Of a stretch of 64,000 nucleotides of DNA, positions 1-11,269 are shown in pieces. Position numbers and translations under genes: made by a program. The notes beneath the pieces were generated by a model. That model was not told the DNA's origin and made no database searches. It worked only from the letters and a program-made list of their open reading frames with translations. Position 1 is the first letter of the stretch. Each line of letters starts with the position of its first letter. Origin of the DNA: Typhlomys cinereus (taxonomy: Eukaryota > Chordata > Mammalia > Rodentia > Platacanthomyidae); assembly GCA_023101885.1 (NCBI GenBank), contig JALPQD010000075.1, forward strand, positions 2,720,930-2,784,929, written 5' to 3'.

Positions 1-54
1 CAATGAGCATTTCCCTACAAGCAGATAGCAGGCTCGCGCGTCAGGAGGATGAAA

Positions 55-236
55 GCAGCTTATTCTGAGCCCCTACTATGGGTCAGGCCCTCTGCCAGGC
101 CCTAGACAGCTGTCATCTGCCTTGTAATTTTCATAGCCTTGGGAGGCAGGTTACCAGGAGCCGCGGGTCTGAGTTGCCTGTCCAAAATTACATAGTAAAT
201 GACTAAACTGAGCTAACTTCAAACCAGAGTAGAATA
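55..236 (-). repeat. MIR-like SINE, antisense
   Basis: Reads as the reverse complement of the mammalian-wide MIR element. It begins with 'cccctactatgggtcagg', has a middle resembling the 'lowest values / gaggcaggt' part, and ends in a segment resembling the tRNA-derived head ('acatagtaaatgactaaactgag'-like spacing before an ACTTCAAACC box). It is strongly diverged, as expected for this ancient family. Followed by a short G run (239-249). Confidence 0.55.
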
Positions 237-319
237 TTGGGGGGGGGGAGTACTTGGGAAGTCATATAAAGGGAAGGAGAAGGAAGAAGTTGGTAGTGAT
301 TTATTTCATAATCTACTTT

Positions 320-700
320 CTTTTCTATGTGTGGGGCACATGCATATGTATGCATGTGTGTGTTTGCATGTAGGTGGATGTAGGTATGTGGCTGTGCATA
401 CAAGTGCATTTGAGTGTGTGTATCTGTGGAAGCCCAAGGGCAATTTTAGAAATCAACCTTTGTCATTCTTCCTCTTCATTATTGTGAGCCTCTAATGAAA
501 AGCCCAGAGCATGTCACAAGGGCTAGTCTGTCTGGCCTGCTTGCTCTGGATATTCCAAAGCTCTTCCCCACCCCCACCCCCAGGACTGGAATTACAAGTT
601 GCCACCACACCTGCCTAGAGTGTCTATGTGGAATCTGAGGATCCGATCTCAGGTCCTTACGCTTACAAGGCAAAGGAGTTGCTGAGCCAACTCTCGAGCC
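320..700 (-). repeat. tRNA-derived SINE (B2-superfamily or B4-like), antisense
   Basis: The reverse-strand tRNA-like head sits at the right end (A-box complement 'gctgagccaactctcgagcc', B-box complement near 645-660). A body and a degenerate GT-rich 3' part follow at 330-425. This is the orientation-reversed version of the common SINE seen many times in the window. Confidence 0.6.
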
Positions 701-800
701 TTCCTAATTTACTTTCATTGCAGAAATATCAGGAACCAAGTGCTTTTTGTTGACCTCGGTTAACAAATGAGATCAAAGACCAGAAAAAGTCTTTTGAATA

Positions 801-856
801 GATGGATATGGATGGATAAATGGATGGACGAATGGAAAGAATAGATGGATAGATTT
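801..856. repeat. Degenerate (GGAT)n tract
   Basis: About thirteen imperfect GATGGATA-type units. Simple-sequence DNA with no coding potential. Confidence 0.8.
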
Positions 857-1203
857 GGTCAAAATAGAACAAGAGGTACTTGTGTGGAAAATGCATAAGC
901 AGGTTCTGTGTCTTTTGCCTCGTGAATTAGCTTTGCTAAGGCTGCAATAGCAAAGTGTTATCTATTGGCCACCTAAATAGAACATATTTCCTTGTAGTTC
1001 CATAGGCTAGGAGCTAATCTCCAGTTAACAGGATTGATTTCAAGTCTCTCCATGACTTGTAAATGACCACTTCTCCTTGTCTTCAAGCCGTCTTTCCCAG
1101 TAACTAACTGATTTGTTCTTCTAAGGACTCCCAACCACACTGGCCTTCTGCCCACCCTAAAGACCCCATTTTCACTTAAGTAACTCTTTACATATCCCAC
1201 TCC
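857..1203. other. Unassigned non-coding sequence
   Basis: I see no repeat family or exon here. The single 75-codon minus frame has no splice or codon-use support. Confidence 0.5.
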
Positions 1204-1204
1204 A

Positions 1205-1456
1205 GGTTGGGAGATGGCTCAGGGATTAAAGTCTGTGCCTCCAAACAAAAGGACCTAAGTTCAGGTGCCCATATTCCACGTGAAAGTACCAGATGGTTGG
1301 ACTGGGCAGTGGCCTGCAATTCCGGTCCTGGAAAGTAGAGGCTGGGAAACCCCAGAGCAGAGCAATTAGGAGGTAGAGCAACCGAGGATGATTCCCCATG
1401 TTACTCTTGAGCCTCCATGGGAACACATACTCAGGTGCCCTCTTATACATACTCCT

Positions 1457-1506
<50 letters not shown>
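1205..1506 (+). repeat. tRNA-derived SINE with (CA)24 tail
   Basis: Full-length copy of the window's main SINE: A-box 'gagatggctcagggattaa', B-box 'aagttcaggtgcc', a body containing 'cagagcagagcaattagg', then a pure (CA)n tract at 1459-1506. The CA run is the element's own 3' region, expanded. Confidence 0.85.
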
Positions 1507-1509
<3 letters not shown>

Positions 1510-2189
1510 AAAAAAGATCCCATCTCCAAAATCAACTACATCCTAAGGCACTGGAAGGTTAGCGTACAAAACACTCATCGTCGCGATGGATACGACACAA
1601 GTTGCTTGGCTCAAGCGTCGGAGAAACTTGGTATTTTTAGGAATATTCTTTAGACTGGAAAGGCAGCATGATAGTCAAAAATAAAAAGAATCCTAAGTCT
1701 TGGGTGTCTGGAGAAAGGACCAGAGCCAAATCTCTCCTGTCATCTTGAAGGATTCCTCACTTCACTGGACTCCCACCTGGCGGCCGTTGGCCCATCACAC
1801 CACCAGGAATGGATTCCCAGGCACAATAGGGACTCCTGCTGTGTCACCCTGTGTGAACAGAGTCACCTCTCACCCAGGGGAGAGCTATGTGCCCCCCCCA
1901 ACTAAACACTAGACTTGAAAAGAGTAGCAAGTGTTAGCAGAATTCTCTTTAGCATAATTCACTAAAGCCATCTACTTGTAGGGTCTTCCCCACCTATCTA
2001 GAATGACTTCCTAATTTCCTGAGGACGGAGATCTTACAGCAAAGCCCTCAATTCACTCAACATTCAGGCAATTCAATGACTGCTGAAGGGCCCAGGCTTC
2101 CTGCAAAGGATTAGTGTCTGTTTTATGAGATCATGTCAGCAGGAAAGAGAACTTCGCCCCCACCAACTTAAAGCAAAACAAAACACCTT
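1507..2189. other. Unassigned non-coding sequence
   Basis: No recognised repeat, exon or RNA gene. The short open frames lack initiation or splice context. Confidence 0.5.
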
Positions 2190-2725
2190 TCAGAAGTAAC
2201 CCTCGTTTGAGGACACTGTTCTCCATTTTTATTGACTTTCTCTCTTGGCACACACTGAGTCTCTCAGCTTTAATTATCACTTATATACAGATGATATTCA
2301 AATTTACACTTCATTTCCAGCCCTTTCAGATGATGTCACCCTTTGCCTTACCCCAAATTTGGCTCCCCGGCTTGTCTTGGATGAGCCACAATTTTCTCTG
2401 ATTGAATATGCATGAGATGGAACCTTCATACTCTCATTGTAAATAAACCTTGGAACGCGCTGGAGATCATTTGCCCCATTGATATCTCGGCCCTACAATT
2501 CAGAGCAAGGATTCTCTGAATTGTTCTCCTCCATTCTACTCAAACAAGAACTTCATCTCCACAAAATATCCAGTGACATTTGACAGTTGCGATTGCTCCC
2601 AGTTTGGGCCAAATTTCTGGGTCTTTCATGACTACGATTCTGTCATGATCCTTGGAAAGGCTTCCGGAAAGCCCCATGTTTATTCTGGTCCGTGTGGATG
2701 ATGGCTGCCCTTTTGGCCTTGTTAC
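2190..2725 (+). repeat. LINE-2 (L2) ORF2 relic
   Basis: Codons 2281-2307 read L-Y-T-D-D-I-Q-I-Y, a clear derivative of the reverse-transcriptase YxDD box with its downstream neighbours. Farther on, 2610-2635 resembles the L2 'lgvilds' region at DNA level ('ccaaatttctgggtctttc'). Between these the frame is broken by stops and indels. It is an ancient, dead non-LTR retrotransposon fragment of the CR1/L2 clade. Confidence 0.65.
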
Positions 2726-3400
2726 ATGCACAATCTCATTCTGCTGGTAGCTGTGCTAGTTCCGTAGGCACAGAATAAAATAGTCAAGATCTTGGCTAGA
2801 TATTAAGTCTTTGCATGAACTAGCCTTTGAAATGAGTTAAAGTTGAGGCCTCCCTTTGAAGAGTGACTTTATGTCCCCTTTCATCATGTGGTTGGAGATA
2901 TGTTCTACACAGCGCCGCCACACGGACAGAACATGCAATCTACATGACAACGCATATGTGAAAATGCTGAGAGTGATCTCATCCCAGGCCTTCATCCACG
3001 AGTAACCGACTCTTGATAAGCAATAAGCACTCTACAAATGCTCGTTGGAATAAGGCCTGAGAGAATGGATTTGTAATCCTTTGACCCACTTGTGGGTTTC
3101 TGCTGCTGTTATTTTTAATATGTTTTTATCTACCTCTCAGATTATTATGTAACTGTGTTTGTGTAATTATTATTTCAAGGAGAACAGAGTGGGATTCTCC
3201 ATTAACATAACTGAAGGGTATACAATGGAGTGTTTGGCGTTGTCAATTAGCCGATTTGTCTTCGGTTGCTTTTCTTCATTATTTCAGAGCAGCTAACGGT
3301 TCATTCAGCACATTTTAATTAAAAACAAACATATGTGGGTCTGCAAAGAAACCCAGTGTCTAGCGGCATAGTTAGACAGGGATGGCAAATATTTCTAGCA
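2726..3400. other. Unique AT-rich sequence, possible conserved non-coding element
   Basis: No SINE, LTR or LINE signature is evident except a short L2/MIR-like tail near 3015-3055. The block 3080-3390 is AT-rich and rich in TAATTA/ATTA-type homeodomain words ('gtaattattatttcaagg', 'cattttaattaaaaac'). It has the texture of a conserved enhancer rather than decayed repeat. Inference only. Confidence 0.35.
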
Positions 3401-3944
3401 GTGACCATCTGATATCTTCCATTCATCTCAGCAATAACCTCCCAAATCTAATTATTGGTGGGTGGCAGCTGTACTTAGTTAGGCTTTTCTTGGATTTTTA
3501 CGGACACGTGGGTTGTTTTTTTTTTTTTTTTTTCTTTCCAGTCTGTTACATGGAGAAAATCAGCTGCAATTTTCCTCTCCAAGATTGCAATCGTAGGTCT
3601 CCAGGGCTCCCGCCCATGTTCTTTTCCATTGGGCCACTCCCATTCGTTCTGGCCCTACTCTCGCTCCTGGCCTGGAGGCAATCTGAAGAAATCTCCACAT
3701 CTTATCTGCATATGCAAGCAAGTTTGGCCTATGACTGTGACTTGAAAATGTAACCTCAGAGAAGGTATCCTTGGGGATGGGGGTCTCCTGCATGGAGTCA
3801 CCCCACATTGAGGGTGTAGTCTCAGCTTCCTCAGAAGCTAGATGCGGTCAGGGCCTGGAGAGGAGCATGTGTCTCATCAAAGACGCAGAGGAGAGAGTGC
3901 CTGCTTGAGATGAGCTTTGTAACTCTTAAAAAACATTTATGGAC
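3401..3944. other. Unassigned sequence with poly(T) tract
   Basis: Contains an 18-base T run near 3515-3533 and otherwise nothing I recognise. The 123-codon plus frame (3382-3753) runs through the T tract as poly-Phe and is not credible as a gene. Confidence 0.5.
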
Positions 3945-4275
3945 GCTATGGAGATGGCTCCGCGGTAACGCGCTTGCCGCACAAGCAAAAGAACCAGAGT
4001 TCAGATCCCATGTAAAATATGCTGGCAGTGTGGTAGTTCACCTGTAACTTCAACCCTGGAGGGTGGAGCCCGGGAATCCCCTGAACAAGCGGCTAGCCTA
4101 TCAGCAGCGCTGCTGGGTTTCATGAGAGACCAGCTTCCTAGGAGTTAGATGGAAGAACAGTGAGGATGATTGCCCATGGAGTCCATGTGCACTCACACAT
4201 ATGTGCATGTGCAGGCACTCCCCACACACACATGTGTGCCCGCCCACATGCAAACACACATACGTATGTGAATGA
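3945..4275 (+). repeat. tRNA-derived SINE (B3/B2-like body)
   Basis: A-box 'gagatggctccgcggtaac', B-box 'agagttcagatccc'. The body differs from the main SINE ('gggtttcatgagagaccag') and it ends in a degenerate ACACAC/ATGTG region. Confidence 0.75.
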
Positions 4276-4305
4276 CACCTATAGATGAAAAGGAGAAAAC
4301 ATTCA

Positions 4306-4431
4306 CTGGGCTGGCAAAGGATGGCTCAGTGGGTAAAGGCACTTGCCTGCAAGCCTGACAACCCGAGTTTGATTCCTGGAATATACATTAAAAATAGACA
4401 AGAACCAATTTCACATGCAATAATAATAAAA

Positions 4432-4466
<35 letters not shown>
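4306..4466 (+). repeat. Short tRNA-derived SINE with (CA) tail
   Basis: A-box 'ggatggctcagtgggtaaag', B-box 'cgagtttgattcc', a truncated body, then (CA)16 at 4433-4465. It lies directly after another SINE. Confidence 0.75.
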
Positions 4467-4468
<2 letters not shown>

Positions 4469-4493
4469 TGCAGAGTAGCCCCAGAGTATAGAT

Positions 4494-4575
4494 TGAGAGG
4501 TGTCAGGAGTTAGACCACTGGGGTCAAGTCCCATTTATGCCACTCCTGAGCAGTGTGACCTGTGACAGAATGATG
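4494..4575 (+). repeat. MIR-like fragment
   Basis: The series 'agaccactggggtcaag', 'tgccactcctgagcagtg', 'tgacctgtgac' follows the MIR core order (ggttcgaatcc, ctctgccactta, gtgaccttggg). Confidence 0.5.
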
Positions 4576-4659
4576 GTTTTCACTGCATGGCAGATGAAAA
4601 TGAAGGCAATCTCCCACGATTCCCTGCTGCTGTCCAGAGGAGAAAGAGGGAGATGCCAC

Positions 4660-4840
4660 ACCGGGTAAGGCCCAGGCTCTGTCTCAGCATGCAAGGCCTT
4701 CCACAGAATCAGGCCCGAACTTTCTCTCCAAATTCCTGTCTTCCTATCTATGTGAAACAACCCCGACTTGCCAGTTTGCTGACTCATCAAGAAATGCACC
4801 CGCTTCTCAATTTAGACCTTGTTAGTTTAAAAAATTTGAA
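4660..4840 (+). repeat. L2-like fragment
   Basis: 'tgcaaggccttccacagaat' and the following pyrimidine-rich text resemble the L2 3' region. Heavily diverged, so the assignment is tentative. Confidence 0.35.
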
Positions 4841-4919
4841 GTAAAATGGAAGAAAGAAAGAGAAGCTTTTCACCTACACCTGCATAAACACACAAAGTCA
4901 TTACAGAATAAGCCAACTT

Positions 4920-5240
4920 AAGCGCCGAGGAGATGTTCAGTCAGTAAAGTGCTTGCCGTGCAAGCGTGAGGACCTGAGTTCAGATCCCCAGCTCCCATAA
5001 AAGCCAGGCATAGCACCACATAGCTATGATACCTGAATCTGAGAGGCAGAAACAGGTGGATCTGTGGAATTCACTGGCCAGCTGTCTAGCAGGATCAGCA
5101 AGATCCACGTACATCGAGATTCTGTTTCATGACAGAGATCGATCAAAGAAGACACCTAATGCTAGTATCTGGCCTCCACATGAGCACGCATGCACGCGCG
5201 CACGCACGCATGCGCACACACACAATAAATAAATGTAAAA
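4920..5240 (+). repeat. tRNA-derived SINE, B3-like, with purine/pyrimidine-alternating tail
   Basis: Head 'ggagatgttcagtcagtaaa', B-box 'gagttcagatcccc', body ending 'ctggcctccacatgagcacg', then an alternating CA/CG/TG stretch (5185-5224) and an AATAAATAAAT poly(A)-like end. Confidence 0.8.
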
Positions 5241-5460
5241 GAAATGTAAGAGTATGAATTCTTAAGTCAGCCTACAAGTTTAGTAGTCAATTATATCAGA
5301 AAGGATATTCTTGTATAGAATATTGTATAGAAAGTATACACTTAGGCAAGTATATTTATTTATATATATATAAAATAGAAGCATACATATATTAAATAGC
5401 TATCAGCCATATAAGGATATTAAGCATATATTAGAAGTAATAATATCCAGGCTTTATGTC
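5241..5460. other. AT-rich unassigned sequence
   Basis: Dominated by TATA/ATAT runs (5350-5375, 5380-5400). No gene signal. Confidence 0.5.
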
Positions 5461-5850
5461 AGTCTACCTGTCTGTCAAGGGAGACATATATTTCTAGCAG
5501 TTCCCTTGGGGAAATGCCATGCAAATGTCTATTGGGTCCAACAAGAGACCAAAATAACAATTACACCTAGGTTTGACTTGGCAAACTCATGGGTGTGTTG
5601 AGGTCACTTACAGCCATTTGGGTAAAAGTTACTTAACAGGAGCAGGATGATTGAAAGGCAGCTACATCACCAAAAAGCCCACCCCAGCATGGGTGAGACT
5701 CACAGCTGCACCCCTGGAGCTTGCAGCCAGCTTGACTCCTCCGAGTGACCCCCTTCCAGGCAGATCACCTGGTTTGTATTCTCCTCCCCCGGAAGTCGTT
5801 TCCTGCTTTCTTCACCTTGGGAAGGGGGATTGACGACATTTCAAGAACTT
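5461..5850. repeat. Probable rodent interspersed repeat, family not assigned
   Basis: 'gcccaccccagcatgggtga' and the preceding 'cttacagccatttgggt' recall a repeat widespread in rodent genomes (an LTR- or LINE-associated segment). I cannot name the family with certainty. The 60-codon plus frame inside is not convincing. Confidence 0.4.
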
Positions 5851-7180
5851 CCTGAGAATTCCTGAATTTCTAATATACTGTGCTGCTCTTGTTACCGTGG
5901 ATAGTAGGAGTAGCGTTCAAGATGGCATCTTGCTAACCCCAGAGGAAAAGTGACACACAGCAAGGGCTTGGCAAGTCTAAAATCTGCTGGGTGGTGGCTG
6001 GCGAGGGGGAGGACAGGCTGGCAGAAAGAGAGAAGCATCTAGAATTATGTGCATAGATATTATATTAGATAATTATGTTGCCCTGTGCCCAGCTAAGTTG
6101 GACACACAAAATTAACCATCACTACTCCACCATGTGCTACCTTGGCACTCATTTATATTCATCTGTCTGTACTTAGTCTCTAAGTGAAGTCAGTAATGAA
6201 ATCAAAATTCCATCTAACTTGATACAGCTATCCTGAGTACAACTGAACACATACTAACTTTTACCTCAGGAAAAGAAGGCCGAGTTCTTGAATGAAGTTT
6301 ATTCTTCCTGATATCCAATATCTTAAGTGTCATGATGTAATGGTACAACACTTAGGAACTATTATATAAAGTCATCATATCTTATGTTGCATGATCAGGA
6401 GATAAGAGAAGGACATATATTTAGAATAAGATAAGGATGAAACATTCATGGTAGTTTTTTTTTTAAATCTGGCTACATGGTTACAGCAGATTTGTGCAAT
6501 GAGCCTCTTAAACTACGTATTTCATAACCATTCTCCCTCAGCAGGTACCTTAGCTGGTTCTGATTATCTGGCAAGATGCCCCAAGTCTTCACTCCTGAAG
6601 AATCTGGACTCTTACTAGCCTTGTGTTGCAGACTGAACTGTTGTAGCTTTCCACTGACTTAAGTCACAGGAGATGGTAATACTAAGAGATGCCCTCAGGG
6701 GTCTATAGGATTCAGATCTGCTCTTCTTCATCACCATTGTGGAACAGAAATTCAATTCCACAAGCCTGAGGTGTCTGAGTTCTGTCTTAACTTCCAATAC
6801 AATGGAATTATGGTTTTGTCTCCCGCTACTCCTACCTTTGGAAATAGCTCTATGCCAACACACATATGTCCAATGTAGTCAACCTGCCACCAAGGCTGAT
6901 CAGGTAACTAACTGATCAGCTGGAGGGTTCATTTTATTTTAGGGACTCAGTATTGGCCTCTGTTGCTAGCACATCGGGTACGCAATAGCAGCTATTGCCC
7001 AATCAGCCTGACCAGTCCAATGCAGAGCCTACGCGTACCCTTCGTCCATGCCATCATGGACATTTCATTATCAATTGGGCAGTGACAGGCATGTCTAGGC
7101 AAAATGGCAAACTGGTAACCCTGATACGTGTCATCCTATCTACTTGATTAGTAAAATCCTCTGCTATCCTCATCTGACCT
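5851..7180. other. Mostly unassigned; small ERVL LTR end at about 6085-6120
   Basis: The words 'gctaagttggacacacaaaa' and 'ttaaccatcac' at 6092-6121 match the reverse complement of an MLT2-type ERVL LTR terminus. An 8-base palindrome CTGATCAG occurs twice (6896-6903 and 6912-6919). Nothing else is recognisable. Confidence 0.4.
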
Positions 7181-7184
7181 CTAC

Positions 7185-7195
7185 ACGCGTGCGCG

Positions 7196-7243
<48 letters not shown>
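7185..7243. repeat. (CG)n-(CA)n microsatellite
   Basis: About nine CG steps followed by more than twenty CA repeats, all alternating purine-pyrimidine and so prone to Z-DNA. Probably the tail of a lost SINE. Confidence 0.85.
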
Positions 7244-7244
<1 letters not shown>

Positions 7245-7289
7245 CCTTGCAGAAACATCCAGAATAAATACTGTTCAAATACAGTAGTA

Positions 7290-7350
7290 TCTGACCCCTG
7301 GGCCAGCTAGGGTGACATCTAAAATTAAGCATCACAGGAGTCCTGCAATC
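7290..7350 (-). repeat. MLT2-like ERVL LTR terminus, antisense
   Basis: 'ccagctagggtgacatctaa' followed by 'aattaagcatcac' resembles the reversed start of MLT2-type LTRs (TGATGGTTAATTTT...). Short and diverged. Confidence 0.4.
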
Positions 7351-8427
7351 CTCTAGCACCCCATTCCTTGCTTGTAAAATGGAGATACATGCAAGCACAT
7401 CAAGAGAAAACAAGTCAGCGCCAAAGTTTAGGGCGGAGCCAGCACGCAGCGCTCAGTGTTTACTCCTGATTATCATTGTTACCATGGGCATTGGCCATAC
7501 ACTTCACCCTCATGAAAATGCTGAGAACAAGTCCAAGCAGGACCACAAAGAATAACAGGGGTGCTTGGCCGGGAGCGCTACCAATCTGATGAGAAGCCTC
7601 ATGCATCAGAATTCTTAACGGTGCTGCACACGCAGACCTTCGAACTAGTGTGTCTGCAGACCGTGCTGGCCCGCACTCCATCCGTCAGTGGCTATTTTTT
7701 CCTCCTTGTTATTCCATGAATAAATTTTAATATATTCCATTTTCCCCATAAACTGCTTATTTACTGCTCCTATTAATGCAATATGGCAAAACCATTTACA
7801 TGACCAGAATCTTCTGCGACCTACTCGAGCATTTCTTTTGCTTGGCTTTCTCTTCATTTCGTGTGATACAATTCATTTTGCTGTACATGTTTTTGAATTA
7901 ACTGGCACTCCTCAGGAATATCGCATCAGCATAAATCAAGGGGCGGCTGTACAGTGGCGTGATTAAGAATCTAGTCCGGCTCTCCCTTGGCTGCTTGAGG
8001 ATCTGTCGCCATCAAGAATGACACACTAACTTATCTGGACTAGGAGGTTCATAGCCAGCTGGGGACTCCCCAAAGAGCAAGTGGCCAGAAGTGCCCTTCA
8101 CCTGGGAAGATTACTGCCTAACACAGAAGTGTAGGGGGGAAATCAGCCGAAACGTACAAGGCCACATCAGACCATCATCATTACATTCCGGTGCAGAATC
8201 CATCTTAGGGGTGGCGAGACAGCTGGCTTTGGCCTGATTTACGACTCCCTGAAAAATGAGCCCAAACATAGCAAGATATGCGAACATAAAGACCTCAAAA
8301 AACAGTAGAAGGAACACACTGACTGAGTGAGGGAAGAGGGGCTGCGAAGACCCATGCTGAAGGAGGCAAAAGAAGGAATGAGGAAATGGAAGGAAAGTTC
8401 ACTTTTTTTTAACTTTCATTATTTGTA

Positions 8428-8430
<3 letters not shown>
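7351..8430. other. Unassigned non-coding sequence
   Basis: Several 60-75 codon frames on the minus strand have no shared frame, start context or splice logic. I recognise no repeat. Confidence 0.5.
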
Positions 8431-8465
<35 letters not shown>

Positions 8466-8612
8466 TCAGAGCATAGTGTTAGCCTGTGGGGGGGTCTAAG
8501 GATGACGGTAGCAATAACCCAGATGGTGTTTTTCATGGGGGATCTGGGATCTGAACTCAGATCCTTCTGCTTGCAAGGCAGGGGTAAAACCCCTGAGCCA
8601 TCTCTCCAGCCA
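8431..8612 (-). repeat. tRNA-derived SINE, antisense, 5' part plus (GT)17
   Basis: The reversed head at 8560-8611 ('ctgagccatctctccagcc') and the reversed B-box region 'ggatctgaactcagatcc' are clear. The GT tract at 8431-8464 is the SINE's CA tail on the other strand. Confidence 0.85.
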
Positions 8613-8831
8613 GAAAGCTCACATTTTTAAGGAGAAGACTAATAAGCTGTATTTAAAAAAAGAAAAAAAGGTCTGGTTGGGTTTATCCAGAATTAAGTGA
8701 AAGCCTGTAGGAATTTGTTTCTACTTGACAAGATCTGGTGCTATAGCCAAAAACCTTGTTTGTATTTGATATTTCATGTTCAGGTTGAAATCATTGTGGA
8801 AGTTTCACTCAGTCATATTGCTTTTTGTTTC

Positions 8832-8945
8832 TATTGTTGTTTTGAGATAGGCTGGCCTTGAATTCAGTATGTAGTGGAGGATGACCTTGAACTCTGATCC
8901 ATTTGCCTCCACTTCCCAAGTACTAGGCTTTACTCAGCCTTCATG
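8832..8945 (-). repeat. B1 SINE fragment, antisense
   Basis: 'ttgttttgagataggctggc', 'ccttgaactctgatcc' and 'cttcccaagtactagg' follow the reversed B1 (7SL-derived) order. Confidence 0.7.
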
Positions 8946-9312
8946 CTAAGCGAGGCCTCCTTCCATTGACTTGGGTCTCATCTTCACTTACAAATTATGA
9001 GGAGGACCAGCTACTCTGAAATTCCAGGGTGTTTGGGAAACTGTCTGGGAACCAGGAGGTAGAAGAAAGTGCAGGAGACCAACATTAAGAATCAATACCA
9101 GACTCAGAGGTCAGTCAAGATGTTAGTGTTTCAAAAACATAAGCCCTCTGCAAAAACCCCCTCAGGGGCAAGAACTACATTCTGACTGTATATCACAGGA
9201 TCCTCACCAACAAGTCAAGCTTAATATTTCCTGCTGCTAAAGAGTCTGAAAGAACAGTCAGTGGGCTGTAGAGACAGAGGAAAAGATTCCCAGCCTTTTT
9301 ATTTAAGTTTTT
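8946..9312. other. Unassigned non-coding sequence
   Basis: Nothing recognisable. Confidence 0.45.
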
Positions 9313-9365
9313 AAAATTTACTGTGTGTGTGTATGTGTATATGTATGTATGTGTATATGTGTATA

Positions 9366-9399
<34 letters not shown>

Positions 9400-9557
9400 C
9401 GTGCACACATGCATAGCTATGTCATGGCATACATGTGGAAGACATTTAGGAATCATGTCTCTCCTTCCACCATGTGCGGTTCTGGGAATCAAACTCAGGA
9501 TGCTGGGTTTGTATAGCAAGAGGCCTTTACCCACTGAGCTATCTCACAGCCCCTCTC
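9313..9557 (-). repeat. tRNA-derived SINE (B3-like), antisense
   Basis: Reversed head 'ccactgagctatctcacagc', reversed B-box 'gggaatcaaactcagga', 'ttccaccatgtgcgg', and a GTGTAT-rich tail at 9322-9410. The 'MCVCVY...' frames on it are tail translations. Confidence 0.8.
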
Positions 9558-10257
9558 ACTAAGCCTTTTTTAAGACAAAACAGTAATTTCAAGTACGGAA
9601 GTACCCTATGATGACATTTAATTGTGTTGCTTCAAAATTTGTAATTCATAGACTCTCCCAGGACTTCAGACTGGATTTGGGACACTGAATCTTCAAGAGG
9701 TAAATAAGTTAAGATGTAGTGATTACGTGACCCCCAAACCAGTATGACTTGTGGGTAGAAGAAGAGAAGACCTGTCCTCAAATCACAGATACGGAGGCGG
9801 GGAGTTCCTTTGAATTTCAGTGCTGTAAGTACCAAGAAGGTGGCAGCCCTGGGCGGGGCCAGACCGAGAGAGGCATTGAGCTTGGCATGGAGGAGGTTTC
9901 GTTTCCAGAATCATGCTATGCGCATTTATTTCCCAGTATGCAAAATGGAGCACATGACTTCTGCTGCTAACAGTGTTGTAACAGCCAATACTACTTGTTT
10001 CCTTCCTGCTGTGAACAACTGGAGAATGGGCGAAAACATGATCTAAATGTTTTCAAACACTGGGCAGGAGACCCGCAATCCACGAGAGGGAGGAAAGCTA
10101 AGTGAAAGGTCCAGAAAAAAGCTGCGAACAGCAGCGTTGTCGACATCCACAGTGAGGCCTCCAAGTCCGCCTGCACCACCCGAGAGATCTCTTCGTTTTC
10201 TACAACTTCTATAATTGAATCGCCGTCAATTTAGTGGCGTAAAACAGCACAAATTTG
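9558..10257. other. Unassigned non-coding sequence
   Basis: Two overlapping plus frames (9749-9970, 9810-10046) lack a convincing start or splice site. No known repeat seen. Confidence 0.45.
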
Positions 10258-10380
10258 TCTAATGTGGCAACTCACATGTAATCCCAACACTAGGGAGACC
10301 ACCCAACACTATGTGATGAGTTCTAAGCCAACCCAAACTATACTGTGAGACTTACTCTAACCAATGAGATATTTATTAGT
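10258..10380 (+). repeat. Degenerate B1-like SINE
   Basis: 'cacatgtaatcccaacacta' and a following 'ctaagccaaccc' track the B1 order but with many changes. Confidence 0.4.
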
Positions 10381-10489
10381 AACTCACTAGGTTTGATATA
10401 GCAGAAATGACAGAGCTTGTCCTAAACCAATGGTTAGTGTGAACCCAACTTTGAAACTTAAAAAACCTGCTCAGAGGGGTTAAACAGAT

Positions 10490-11245
10490 TCACAAATGAA
10501 TGCAAAATGCACTCAAGGCGTTTAAAAAGGACAGAATCCTAGTCACAGAACAATAGGATGTTATGATCTCAACCAATCATTGCCGCCATTCAAAGAAATG
10601 GCAAAATAGGAGGCAAGTGCTGGGGGGAAAACGCGTAGTAGAAACAGGCATAGAAGGATGCGAATTACCAAACAAGGACTCAAAGATTTAAATGAAAACA
10701 TTGACCACAGCAAAGAAGCATAGACTATAAAAAGAAACAGATGGAATTTCTATGGAACCAAACAAAAACGAAAAATTCCTGGGATAACTGTAGTAAGAGA
10801 TCGGACCCAACTGAAGAAAGGTTGGTGGACTTGAAGAAATCATGAAAAAGCTATAGAGTGTGCTAGACTAAAGCACATGGAAAACTGCATAATACAGCCT
10901 AGTAATCTGTGAGGCAAGATTAGGTGGCCTTGCTTCTAGAAAATTTCTAGAAAATGGAGAACAGAAAATCCTTTGAAAAGCTCCCCAAGTGTCTTGAAAG
11001 CTACAAATACACAGAGCAAGCAATAAATTGCATGAACACCCAGCAGAACAGACACCAAAAAGCACATCACAGGGCCACAAAAATTAGATTGTAGAAAAGT
11101 AATGATTAATAAAAAGAGAGAAATTCTTCAAGCAGCCTGAGAAGCTAGGCTACCCATAGAAATAAAGCTAATATCCACAGACTTCTCAGAAACAATACAA
11201 ACGAAAAGACAAGGAGATGCACTGCCTAGCGCTGGAATTCTTTTT
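10490..11245 (+). repeat. Old L1 (L1M-type), internal part
   Basis: A-rich, purine-biased text with words typical of L1 ('gacttctcagaaacaataca', 'aaaattagattgtagaaaag'). It is collinear with later L1 pieces at 13.13-13.39 and 13.75-14.66 kb, so it is probably the left part of one broken element. Confidence 0.55.
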
Positions 11246-11269
11246 AGCAGTCAGTGTTGAAGTCTGTCT

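Noticed and set aside
1226..1504. MCVCVCV-type and HTHTHT-type frames here and elsewhere
   Set aside because: Translations of GT/CA microsatellites.
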